Positions 1-5,346 of a stretch of DNA of 5,449 nucleotides are shown in pieces. Below the pieces are notes generated by a model. It was not told the origin of the DNA. It did not search any database and saw only the letters and a program-made list of their open reading frames with translations. The stretch covers positions 1 through 5,449 of the forward strand of contig JAFHCF010000266.1 of assembly GCA_048497495.1 (NCBI GenBank), read 5' to 3'. Source of the DNA: JAFHCF01 sp048497495. Lineage in GTDB: Bacteria; Pseudomonadota; Alphaproteobacteria; Rhizobiales; Ancalomicrobiaceae. Every line of letters begins with the position of its first letter. Position 1 is the first letter of the stretch. The translations under genes and the position numbers were made by a program.

Positions 1-6
1 AAACGG

Positions 7-41
7 CGAAGGGCGCGGAACCTCGCGGCCCGCGCCCTTCG
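7..41 (-). terminator. Intrinsic terminator after the distal outer-membrane protein gene
   Basis: Positions 7-18 and 30-41 form a perfect 12-bp GC-rich stem around an 11-nt loop. It begins 20 nt after the stop codon of the minus-strand gene at 62-928. On the minus strand the stem is followed by CCGTTT, where the window ends, so only the first three bases of a possible U tract are visible. Position and stem strength fit a Rho-independent terminator; the U tract is unconfirmed. Confidence 0.7.
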
Positions 42-61
42 AAGACGAAGTCGTCACGATC

Positions 62-928
62 TCAGTACTTGGCCACCACCGGCGCCGAATAGACCGGCGC
101 CCTGGCCTCCGGCGGATCGAGCAGCCAGCGCATCCCGATGTGCAGATCGTTGGACGCCAGATTCTTCAGGCTGAGCCACTCGTTGCACCTCGGGGTCACG
201 TTGGGATTGTCGTTGCAGCGCAACTCGGCCGACTTGACCGAACCGAGATTCTTGTAGCTGTAGCCCATCTCGAGCTTGAGGCGCGGATTGACGTCCCAGC
301 TGACGCCGGTGTGCAGTGCCCAGGCGAAGTTCCACTTGCCCTGACCGGGGAGCACGCCGTCGGCGAAGGTGCCATAGGCCGGGAACGAGGTGTGCTGATA
401 GGTATCGCCCATCTTGTTGTAGGCGGCACCGACGCCGGCGCCGATATAGGGCGTCAGGCCGCGGTAGTTGCCGAGATCGGCGTAACCGTTGGCCAGCACC
501 ACGGTGGAGCTGAGCGAACCGTCGTAGAAGGGATAGGCCACGTCCGTCGCCGTGCGCGGGTAGCGGGCGCTGGCGCGCCAGCGGGTCGACGAGCGATACT
601 CGGCGGTGATGTCGCCGCGCAGGTAATCGGTGAACTGGTAGCCGACGCCGGCGCCGATGAAGGGCGTGTCGGCCATCCCCTTCGACAGCCAGGAGGCGTT
701 GGGGTTGGCGTCGATGCCGGCGGAGCCGGTCGAGCTCAGTTTCGGCACCTGGTTGATGCCGATGCCGATGTCGCCGCGCAGATACCAACCGCCCGTGCTC
801 ACGGGTTCGGCGAAGGGCTGCACCACGGTCGGCGCCCGGAAGGGACCGCCCATGTCGGCCGCCTGGGCGACCGCGGAGAGGCCGAGGATGGCCGTACCGG
901 CCAAGAGATGGATGGCGATCTTGGTCAT
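62..928 (-). CDS. Outer-membrane beta-barrel protein, Omp25/Omp31-like porin family (distal paralogue)
   Basis: A 288-residue protein with a Sec signal peptide: short basic start (MTK), hydrophobic core at about 4-20, and a signal peptidase I site at AQA|A near residue 23. The mature part shows alternating beta-strand patterns with aromatic girdles, including GWYLRGDIG (47-55), YLRGDITAEY (102-111), ANGYADLGN (146-154), TPYIGAGVGAAY (159-170) and LHIGMRWLL (262-270). These are typical of the 8-stranded OMP_b-brl proteins of Hyphomicrobiales, thought to act in outer-membrane structure and stability rather than a known reaction. Cys238 and Cys248 lie in a predicted surface loop and could form a disulfide. 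An 18-residue proline-rich tail ending in AKY follows the last obvious strand. The closest relative in the window is the gene just upstream at 1166-1942. The start is the only Met before a good signal peptide; its Shine-Dalgarno (GGGA) is weak. The family is clear; the exact role is unknown. Confidence 0.9.
   Translation of the reverse strand: MTKIAIHLLAGTAILGLSAVAQAADMGGPFRAPTVVQPFAEPVSTGGWYLRGDIGIGINQVPKLSSTGSAGIDANPNASWLSKGMADTPFIGAGVGYQFTDYLRGDITAEYRSSTRWRASARYPRTATDVAYPFYDGSLSSTVVLANGYADLGNYRGLTPYIGAGVGAAYNKMGDTYQHTSFPAYGTFADGVLPGQGKWNFAWALHTGVSWDVNPRLKLEMGYSYKNLGSVKSAELRCNDNPNVTPRCNEWLSLKNLASNDLHIGMRWLLDPPEARAPVYSAPVVAKY
764..790. repeat. 27-bp exact direct repeat, copy 1 (inside the distal barrel gene)
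   Basis: This stretch is identical to 1778-1804. In both genes it encodes the first beta-strand motif WYLRGDIG at the same residue numbers (47-55). It is the longest exact match I noticed between the two paralogues and supports duplication or conversion; it is not a mobile-element repeat. Confidence 0.85.
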
Positions 929-1023
929 GGGTTCAATCCCGTCTGTCGGTGGCTCGTCCGTCCGTGGATCGACGATCCGATCCTGGGTTCTCTCGTGTTC
1001 GCTTCGATCTGAGCACGATCGTG

Positions 1024-1039
1024 GTTAATTTCTCGTAAA
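1024..1039 (-). promoter_or_regulatory. Possible CtrA-like box upstream of the distal barrel gene
   Basis: On the minus strand this reads TTTA-N7-TTAAC, one mismatch from the CtrA consensus TTAA-N7-TTAAC established in Caulobacter. It lies 95 bp upstream of the start codon at 928, inside the only AT-rich patch of the 237-bp gap. In CtrA-activated promoters the box often overlaps the -35 region. I could not identify a convincing -10 element here. One mismatch in an AT-rich patch can arise by chance; the paired occurrence with the perfect box at 2018-2034 is the main support. Confidence 0.4.
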
Positions 1040-1138
1040 TCGGCGAAAGATCGTGAAACGTTGCGATAACCATGTCTCCCGCAGGAAGCCGCGAATCCGC
1101 AGATGTCGACGCCGCGAGACTGTCCGGCGCCGAGCATC

Positions 1139-1162
1139 GTGAACGCCGCCGTCGTGGTTCAC
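1139..1162 (-). terminator. Weak hairpin just after the proximal barrel gene
   Basis: GTGAAC and GTTCAC form a 6-bp stem with a 12-nt loop starting 3 nt after the stop codon at 1166-1168. There is no U tract after it on the minus strand, so it is at best a weak or Rho-assisted terminator or an mRNA 3'-end stabiliser. Read-through into the next barrel gene is plausible. Confidence 0.25.
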
Positions 1163-1165
1163 CGC

Positions 1166-1942
1166 TCAGTTGACGAAGTAGCGCAGGCCGATGCGAGCCT
1201 GATGGAAGCCGCTGTTCTTCAACTCGACGCCCATGGGCACGGCACCGCCGGTGCCGCCCTGCCCCATCACCCCGGTCGTGCCTTGCGAGATCCACAAGTA
1301 GCGATAGCCGGCGTCGATCTGGATGCCCGATCCGAGGTCGACGGCCAGCCCCGCCATCGCCGCGAAGGCCGGCGACCACTTCACGCCCGAATCGACCATG
1401 GTGTTGAAGGAATTCCCGGTGGTGTCGGTGTAGGTCAGGGTGCCGCTGGTGCGCATCCGCGCCGCGCCGATGCCGCCGCCGACATAGGGCGAGAAGCCGC
1501 CCCAATTTCCCAAGTCGAGATAGGCATTGGCGAGGATCGGCATCACCGTGCCGTCGAGCTTGCGATTGACCGCGCAGGTGTCGGTGCCGAAGCAGGCGAT
1601 CGATCCGACCTGCCGCTTCAGGCCGTAGCCGGCGATCTGGTCGAGGGTCACGTCGGCGCGCAGCCATTCGTTGAATTTGTAGCCGAAGCCGCCGCCGTAG
1701 ACGAAGTTGCCGCCCTTGCCGATCCCCGAGAAGCCGGTCGAGCCGATGTTCAGAGACGGCGCTTGGGCCTGCGAATAGCCGATGTCGCCGCGCAGATACC
1801 AACCCGTGCCGATCTCTTCTTCCAAGGGACCGCGCTCGCCGACCACCATCGGCGCGGCGCCGAACCCCATGTCGGCGGCGAGGGCGGGAGCCGAGGCGGC
1901 GACGACCAGAACCGGAAGCAAGAATGTGCCGAAGCGACGCAT
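1166..1942 (-). CDS. Outer-membrane beta-barrel protein, Omp25/Omp31-like porin family (proximal paralogue)
   Basis: A 258-residue protein. Its signal peptide has MRR, a hydrophobic core at 6-18, and a cleavage site ALA|A near residue 22. The mature start ADMGFG matches ADMGGP in the downstream paralogue. Shared barrel motifs are GWYLRGDIGYS (47-57), EWLRADVTL (92-100), ANAYLDLGNWGGFSPYVGGG (138-157) and the final strand ARIGLRYFVN (249-258). The last strand has the usual aromatic pattern of a BAM-recognised C-terminal beta signal. Cys117 and Cys123 form a close pair in a predicted extracellular loop, at a different place from the cysteine pair in the paralogue. The family is associated with outer-membrane integrity; no enzymatic activity is predicted. 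The gene lies 237 bp upstream of the second barrel gene and has its own AT-rich upstream region with a perfect CtrA box. The start is the only Met that gives a signal peptide; a weak GGGA lies about 10 nt before it. Confidence 0.92.
   Translation of the reverse strand: MRRFGTFLLPVLVVAASAPALAADMGFGAAPMVVGERGPLEEEIGTGWYLRGDIGYSQAQAPSLNIGSTGFSGIGKGGNFVYGGGFGYKFNEWLRADVTLDQIAGYGLKRQVGSIACFGTDTCAVNRKLDGTVMPILANAYLDLGNWGGFSPYVGGGIGAARMRTSGTLTYTDTTGNSFNTMVDSGVKWSPAFAAMAGLAVDLGSGIQIDAGYRYLWISQGTTGVMGQGGTGGAVPMGVELKNSGFHQARIGLRYFVN
1778..1804. repeat. 27-bp exact direct repeat, copy 2 (inside the proximal barrel gene)
   Basis: This is identical to 764-790 and encodes the same WYLRGDIG strand. Matching stops abruptly on both sides. 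Confidence 0.85.
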
Positions 1943-2017
1943 GGCGATGTTCCCACTCGAAACTCGACGATCGGCCGACGGTGACCGATCGGAACGGGGA
2001 AACTTTCGCAGTTAATT

Positions 2018-2034
2018 GTTAAGGGTGACTTAAC
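2018..2034 (-). promoter_or_regulatory. Perfect CtrA-binding box upstream of the proximal barrel gene
   Basis: On the plus strand the sequence is TTAA-N7-TTAAC (2019-2034). Because a C also follows the TTAA on the minus strand, the same full consensus reads in both directions. The arms GTTAAG and CTTAAC are separated by 5 bp. This matches the CtrA consensus defined in Caulobacter. The box is 75 bp upstream of the start codon at 1942, a suitable distance for a promoter element. On the minus strand TTAACA in the box could serve as a -35 like element. Direct binding is inferred from sequence only. Confidence 0.62.
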
Positions 2035-2104
2035 CGTATTCTTTAACCCTGAGGAACATCATTAACGAATTCTTTCGATACCCTCGAAATCACCGATTCC
2101 CACC

Positions 2105-2170
2105 AAAAACCGCAGGCCCGAGACGACGACCCCGCGCCTCGGCGAAGGCAAGGGGGGAGCCCGTCGTCTC
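2105..2170 (-). terminator. Compound hairpin with T run, probable end of the glmM transcript
   Basis: A 9-bp stem joins 2120-2128 and 2162-2170. The 33-nt interval can fold further (a CCCC/GGGG pairing and a GCCT/AGGC pairing). On the minus strand a run of five T follows at 2109-2105, but it starts about 10 nt after the stem base, farther than usual. A shorter alternative stem (CCG-AGGC with GCCT-G-CGG) ends directly at the T run. Either form could terminate glmM, whose stop is about 90 nt upstream. Confidence 0.45.
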
Positions 2171-2186
2171 TGACGGCAAGGGGATC

Positions 2187-2225
2187 GCGTGGCGCGCCCG
2201 GGTGGGCCCGATGGGCTCGCCACGC
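2187..2225 (-). terminator. GC-rich inverted repeat just after glmM
   Basis: Perfect 8-bp arms GCGTGGCG (2187-2194) and CGCCACGC (2218-2225) enclose 23 nt that contain further GCCC/GGGC pairing. The repeat begins 33 nt after the glmM stop. No U tract follows on the minus strand, so it may be a pause or an mRNA 3'-end stabilising structure placed before the compound hairpin at 2105-2170. Confidence 0.35.
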
Positions 2226-2258
2226 TTCGGATGGGGCCGTCCCGAACCCGGCGTCGGC

Positions 2259-3605
2259 TCAGCCGGTGACGCGCCCGAGCGCGTCGACGATCTCGTCGAC
2301 CACTTCCGCCAGGAGATCGCCGTCGTCGGCCTCCCCCATCACCCGGATCAGCGGCTCGGTTCCCGAGGCGCGGATCACCAGACGGCCGGTGCCGGCGAGC
2401 CGGGCCTCGCCACTGCCGATCGCCGCCTTGACCCGTTCGTCGTCGAGCGGCGCCCCACCCTTGACCCGGACGTTCTTGAGGATCTGCGGCACCGGCTCGA
2501 AGCGGTGGCAGATCTCGGAGACCGGCCGCTCGGAGCGCTTGACCACCGCCAGGAGCTGGAGCGCCGCCACCAGTCCGTCGCCGGTGGTGGAATGGTCGGA
2601 GAGGACGATGTGGCCGGACTGTTCGCCGCCGACGTTGTAGCCGCCGGAGCGCATCTCCTCGACGACGTAGCGATCGCCGACCCTGGTGCGCTTGAGTTCG
2701 ATGCCGAGCCCGCCGAGACGGCGCTCGAGCCCGAGGTTCGACATCACCGTGGCGACGATGCCCGGCCGCGACAGCAGCCCTTCCTCGGCGTAGGTTTCCG
2801 CCACCACCGCCATCAACTGGTCGCCGTCGACGATCTGTCCCTTCTCGTCGACGATGATCACCCGGTCGGCGTCGCCGTCGAGGGCGATGCCGAGATCGGC
2901 CCGCACCTCGTGCACCTTGCGCTGCAGCGCGCCCGGCGCGGTCGAACCGCAGTCGCGATTGATGTTGAAGCCGTCCGGCTCGGTGCCGAGGCGGATCACC
3001 TCCGCTCCGAGTTCCCACAAGGCTTCCGGCGCCACCCGATAGGCGGCGCCGTTGCCGCAGTCGATGACGACCCTGAGGCCGGCGAGCGACATGTTGCGCG
3101 GCAGGGTGCGCTTGGCGAATTCGATGTAGCGGTCGTCGACGCCGTCGATGCGCTTGGCCCGGCCGAGGTCGGCCGATTCCGCCAGCCGGGTCGTCAGGTC
3201 CTCGTCGACCAGCCGCTCGATCTCCAGCTCGACCTCGTCCGACAGCTTGTAGCCGTCCCGCCCGAAGATCTTGATGCCGTTGTCCTGATAGGCGTTGTGC
3301 GAGGCCGAGATCATCACCCCGAAGTCGCAGCGCAAGGACCGCGTCAGCATCGCCACCGCCGGGGTCGGGATCGGGCCGGTCATGAAGACGTCGACGCCGA
3401 CCGCGGTGAAGCCGGCGACCATCGCCGTCTCGATCATGTAGCCCGACAGCCGCGTGTCCTTGCCGATCACCACCCGGTGGCGGTGACCGCCCTGGCGGAA
3501 GGCGAGGCCGACGCTCATCGCCACCTTCATCGCCAGCTCCGGGGTGATCGGCCACTTGTTGGCGCGTCCGCGAATGCCGTCGGTTCCGAAATACTTACGC
3601 CCCAT
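2259..3605 (-). CDS. glmM: Phosphoglucosamine mutase
   Basis: GlmM interconverts glucosamine-6-phosphate and glucosamine-1-phosphate in the cytoplasm. This is the step before GlmU makes UDP-GlcNAc for peptidoglycan and lipopolysaccharide. The 448-residue length is the usual one. It opens with the diagnostic GRKYFGTDGIRG (2-13). The active-site loop is ISASHNAYQDNGIKIFG (99-115), with the phosphorylated serine at Ser102, the same number as in E. coli GlmM. The Mg-binding loop LDGDADR has Asp243, Asp245 and Asp247. The sugar-binding loop is GGEQSGH (326-332), and the C-terminal phosphate-binding loop is RASGTEPLIRVM (412-423). The start at 3605 is chosen because the family begins MGRKYFGTDG and an AGGGAA Shine-Dalgarno lies 9 nt upstream (3615-3620). 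An in-frame Met at 3722 would add 39 low-complexity residues and is rejected. Many alphaproteobacteria have ftsH just upstream of glmM; here a permease with its own terminator takes that place. Expression is probably from a promoter within 3606-3729. Confidence 0.98.
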   Translation of the reverse strand: MGRKYFGTDGIRGRANKWPITPELAMKVAMSVGLAFRQGGHRHRVVIGKDTRLSGYMIETAMVAGFTAVGVDVFMTGPIPTPAVAMLTRSLRCDFGVMISASHNAYQDNGIKIFGRDGYKLSDEVELEIERLVDEDLTTRLAESADLGRAKRIDGVDDRYIEFAKRTLPRNMSLAGLRVVIDCGNGAAYRVAPEALWELGAEVIRLGTEPDGFNINRDCGSTAPGALQRKVHEVRADLGIALDGDADRVIIVDEKGQIVDGDQLMAVVAETYAEEGLLSRPGIVATVMSNLGLERRLGGLGIELKRTRVGDRYVVEEMRSGGYNVGGEQSGHIVLSDHSTTGDGLVAALQLLAVVKRSERPVSEICHRFEPVPQILKNVRVKGGAPLDDERVKAAIGSGEARLAGTGRLVIRASGTEPLIRVMGEADDGDLLAEVVDEIVDALGRVTG

Positions 3606-3614
3606 CGTCCGTCG

Positions 3615-3620
3615 TTCCCT
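3615..3620 (-). promoter_or_regulatory. glmM ribosome-binding site
   Basis: The minus strand reads AGGGAA, 9 nt before the ATG at 3603-3605. It decides the start in favour of the family-typical MGRKYFGTDG over the longer in-frame option at 3722. Confidence 0.65.
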
Positions 3621-3729
3621 GATCGTGTCGCCCGAGCCCGCCGCCGCCCCGGCCGGCCTCGCGTCGCCGCATCCCTCTTGCGCGTTCCCTATAGCATCGC
3701 GGCGGCGAGGAGGAGAGTCCAAAGCAGGA

Positions 3730-3765
3730 CGAGGCCCGCCCGCGCCTCGGCGCGAACGGGCCTCG
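3730..3765 (-). terminator. Strong hairpin after the permease gene
   Basis: A 9-bp stem (3730-3738 with 3757-3765), a 2x2 internal loop and a further 5-bp stem (3741-3745 with 3750-3754) close on a CTCG tetraloop. It starts 20 nt after the permease stop at 3786-3788. No proper U tract follows on the minus strand (TCCTGCTTTGG), so termination may be partial or need help. It should still separate the permease transcript from glmM. Confidence 0.6.
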
Positions 3766-3785
3766 CTGAGATCGGCACACTGAAA

Positions 3786-5141
3786 TCAGGCGTGATCGGC
3801 GGCCTCGGCCGCGGTGGCGGCCTCCACCATCGCGTCCGATCCGCTCTTCACCTCGTTGAAGAAGGCGTTGAGGATCACCGCCACGACGGAGGCGAGCAGG
3901 ATGCCGGACTCCAGCAGCGGATGCATCGCCTTCGGCATGTGCTCGAAGAACTTCGGCGCCACCAGCGGAATCATGCCGAAGCCGATCGAGATGGCGACGA
4001 TCAGGAGATTGTTCTTCTGTCCCTTGAAGTCGACGTTCGACAGGATGCGGATGCCGGTCGCCGCCACCATGCCGAACATGCACAGGCCGGCGCCGCCGAG
4101 AACGAACTGCGGCACCGCCTCGACCAGCGCCGACAGTTTCGGCATCAGGCCGAGCAGCAGCATGATGACGCCGCCGACCACCGCCACCCAGCGCGACTTC
4201 ACGCCCGTCACCCCGACCAGGCCGACGTTCTGGGAGAAGGACGTGTAGGGGAAGGTGTTGAAGATGCCGCCGAGGAAGGTGCCGACGCCGTCGGCGCGCA
4301 GACCCCGGGTCAGCCGATCGCGGTCGACCGTCGTGCCGGTCATCTCGCCGAGCGCCAGGAACATGCCGGTCGATTCGATCATCACCACGATCATCACCAG
4401 GCACATGGTGATCGACGAGGCGAGGTCGAAGCGCGGCATGCCGAACTGGAACGGCCAGATCACCCCGAACCACGACGCCGCCGCCACCTTCTCGAAATGC
4501 ATCAGCCCGAGGGCCGCCGCCACGACGCAGCCGACGACGATGCCGAGCAGCACCGCGATGTTGGCGAGGAAGCCCGAGGCGTATTTGGTCACCGCGAGGA
4601 TCACCACCAGCACGAACAGCGCCAGGCCGAGATAGACCGGCGAGCCGAAATTGGGATTGCCGATACCACCGCCGGCCCAATTGACTCCGACGCGCATCAG
4701 CGAGATGCCGATCACGGTGATGATCGTGCCGGTGACCACTGGCGGAAAGAGTGGCAGCAATCTGCTCACGAAAGGAGCGACCAGCACGCCGAAGAGGCCC
4801 GCCACCATCACCGATCCGTAGATCGTCAGAAGCCCGAGTTCGGGGTTGGTGCCGATGGCGATCATCGGCCCGACGGCGGCGAAGGTGACGCCCATCATCA
4901 CCGGCAGGCGGATGCCGACGAAAGGCGCGCCCCAGGCCTGGATCAGAGTGGCGAGACCGCCGGCGAAGAGATCGGCGCTGATCAGCAGGGCCACCTGTTC
5001 CGGCGGCAGCTTCAGCGCCCGGCCGATGATCAGCGGCACGGCGACGGCGCCCGCGTACATCACCAGCACGTGTTGCAGACCGAGCGCCGTGAGCCTGGGC
5101 GCCGGCAAGACTTCTTCGACGGCGGATACCTGTTCCGACAT
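3786..5141 (-). CDS. NCS2-family xanthine/uric acid permease
   Basis: A 451-residue inner-membrane symporter of the nucleobase:cation symporter-2 (NAT/NCS2) family, which usually has 14 membrane segments in the UraA fold and couples purine uptake to protons. The key positions are all present. TM1 carries GLQH (His24, matching His31 of E. coli XanQ). TM8 has IESTG (Glu256), and the next helix has ADGVG (Asp284). The NAT signature QNVGLVGVTG is at 304-313. Gln-Asn at its start, together with FPYTSFSQN before it, favours xanthine or uric acid over uracil, which usually goes with Glu-Asn. Xanthine and urate cannot be told apart from sequence alone. The start at 5141 follows a GGGGGGTGG ribosome site and gives the normal N-terminus. 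An in-frame Met at 5336 would put the terminator at 5296-5320 inside the gene and is rejected. The gene appears to be monocistronic between two hairpins, with no purine-catabolism enzyme visible beside it. Confidence 0.95.
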   Translation of the reverse strand: MSEQVSAVEEVLPAPRLTALGLQHVLVMYAGAVAVPLIIGRALKLPPEQVALLISADLFAGGLATLIQAWGAPFVGIRLPVMMGVTFAAVGPMIAIGTNPELGLLTIYGSVMVAGLFGVLVAPFVSRLLPLFPPVVTGTIITVIGISLMRVGVNWAGGGIGNPNFGSPVYLGLALFVLVVILAVTKYASGFLANIAVLLGIVVGCVVAAALGLMHFEKVAAASWFGVIWPFQFGMPRFDLASSITMCLVMIVVMIESTGMFLALGEMTGTTVDRDRLTRGLRADGVGTFLGGIFNTFPYTSFSQNVGLVGVTGVKSRWVAVVGGVIMLLLGLMPKLSALVEAVPQFVLGGAGLCMFGMVAATGIRILSNVDFKGQKNNLLIVAISIGFGMIPLVAPKFFEHMPKAMHPLLESGILLASVVAVILNAFFNEVKSGSDAMVEAATAAEAADHA

Positions 5142-5143
5142 GT

Positions 5144-5205
5144 GAGACCACCCCCCGGGGATCGAGATCGGCGCGCCCACCCTCGGGCGCGCGTTCCCGT
5201 CTCCC
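5144..5205 (-). promoter_or_regulatory. Structured leader of the permease mRNA, possible cis-regulatory RNA
   Basis: On the minus strand GCGCGCCC (5192-5185) and GGGCGCGC (5178-5171) form a perfect 8-bp hairpin with the loop GAGGGT. A GAGA at 5203-5200 can close a lower stem with TCTC at 5167-5164, leaving an asymmetric internal loop (7 and 3 nt). The same bases, as GAGAC, can pair instead with GTCTC at 5148-5144, which spans the gap between the ribosome site and the ATG. The two pairings exclude each other. The published NMT1-motif RNA, a xanthine/uric acid riboswitch class, is also a hairpin with an internal bulge. I cannot recall its consensus well enough to assign it, so this is a structural suggestion only. 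Confidence 0.3.
5148..5156 (-). promoter_or_regulatory. Permease ribosome-binding site
   Basis: The minus strand reads GGGGGGTGG, ending 6 nt before the ATG at 5139-5141. It is unusually G-rich and lies directly beside a CCCC run (5157-5160). It supports the start at 5141. Confidence 0.55.
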
Positions 5206-5284
5206 ATGCAAGGACGAGTCCACGATGCACGCAAGTCCGCGTCCCACACCCCTCGGGCCGGCGGCGGAGGCGAAAACGAGGCCC

Positions 5285-5320
5285 CGAAAGACGAAACGCC
5301 CGCGAGGATCTCGCGGGCGT
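5285..5320 (-). terminator. Intrinsic terminator of the gene entering from the right edge
   Basis: Positions 5296-5306 and 5310-5320 form a perfect 11-bp GC-rich stem with a 3-nt loop. On the minus strand the stem runs into TTTCGTCTTTC, a T-rich though interrupted tail. It lies 26 nt after the stop codon at 5347-5349, which supports that short reading frame as the end of a real gene. It also separates that gene from the permease. Confidence 0.72.
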
Positions 5321-5346
5321 CGTCGTATCGATTCATCGGGCGCCGT

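Larger units (their letters stand above)
1943..2258. other. 316-bp intergenic region between glmM and the proximal barrel gene
   Basis: No credible gene is seen here. The half nearest glmM (about 2110-2258) is GC-rich and holds two inverted repeats, probably transcript ends. The middle (about 2000-2110) is AT-rich, with five TTAA words between 2012 and 2065, a perfect CtrA box at 2018-2034, a 6-bp inverted repeat (2073-2078 with 2084-2089) and one GANTC site at 2095-2099, the recognition sequence of CcrM methylase in alphaproteobacteria. The last 60 bases before the barrel gene form its leader. The promoter of that gene should lie here, but I could not place a convincing -10 element. Confidence 0.7.

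Noticed and set aside
967..1052. Six GATC words in 86 bp between the barrel genes, with a CACGATCGTG palindrome at 1014-1023
   Set aside because: GATC, especially within CGATC, is frequent throughout the window, including inside the genes, and most alphaproteobacteria lack Dam methylation, so I see no specific signal.
933..1802. 289-codon minus-strand frame over the proximal barrel gene and the following gap
   Set aside because: It is Arg-rich shadow coding. Its start resembles that of the other shadow frame at 54-788 only because both read the shared 27-bp repeat out of frame.
1103..1984. 293-codon plus-strand frame antisense to the proximal barrel gene
   Set aside because: It has a low-complexity Ala/Gly/Asp/Arg composition and no recognisable motif; the opposite strand encodes a clear signal peptide and barrel. 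A similar plus-strand frame at 140-1012 is rejected for the same reason.
2062..3555. 497-codon open frame on the minus strand overlapping glmM
   Set aside because: It is out of frame with a complete, motif-perfect glmM and is extremely rich in Arg and Gly, as expected for a shadow frame in GC-rich DNA.
3606..3722. 39-residue N-terminal extension of GlmM
   Set aside because: GlmM proteins begin at M-GRKYFGTDG; the extra residues are low-complexity, and a Shine-Dalgarno precedes the inner start.
3595..5247. 550-codon open frame on the minus strand overlapping the permease
   Set aside because: It is out of frame with the permease, Arg/Gly/Asp-rich, lacks membrane segments, and spans the hairpin at 3730-3765.
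5142..5336. N-terminal extension of the permease to a Met at 5336
   Set aside because: The extension crosses the strong terminator at 5296-5320, has no membrane-protein character, and lacks a good ribosome site; the start at 5141 matches the family.
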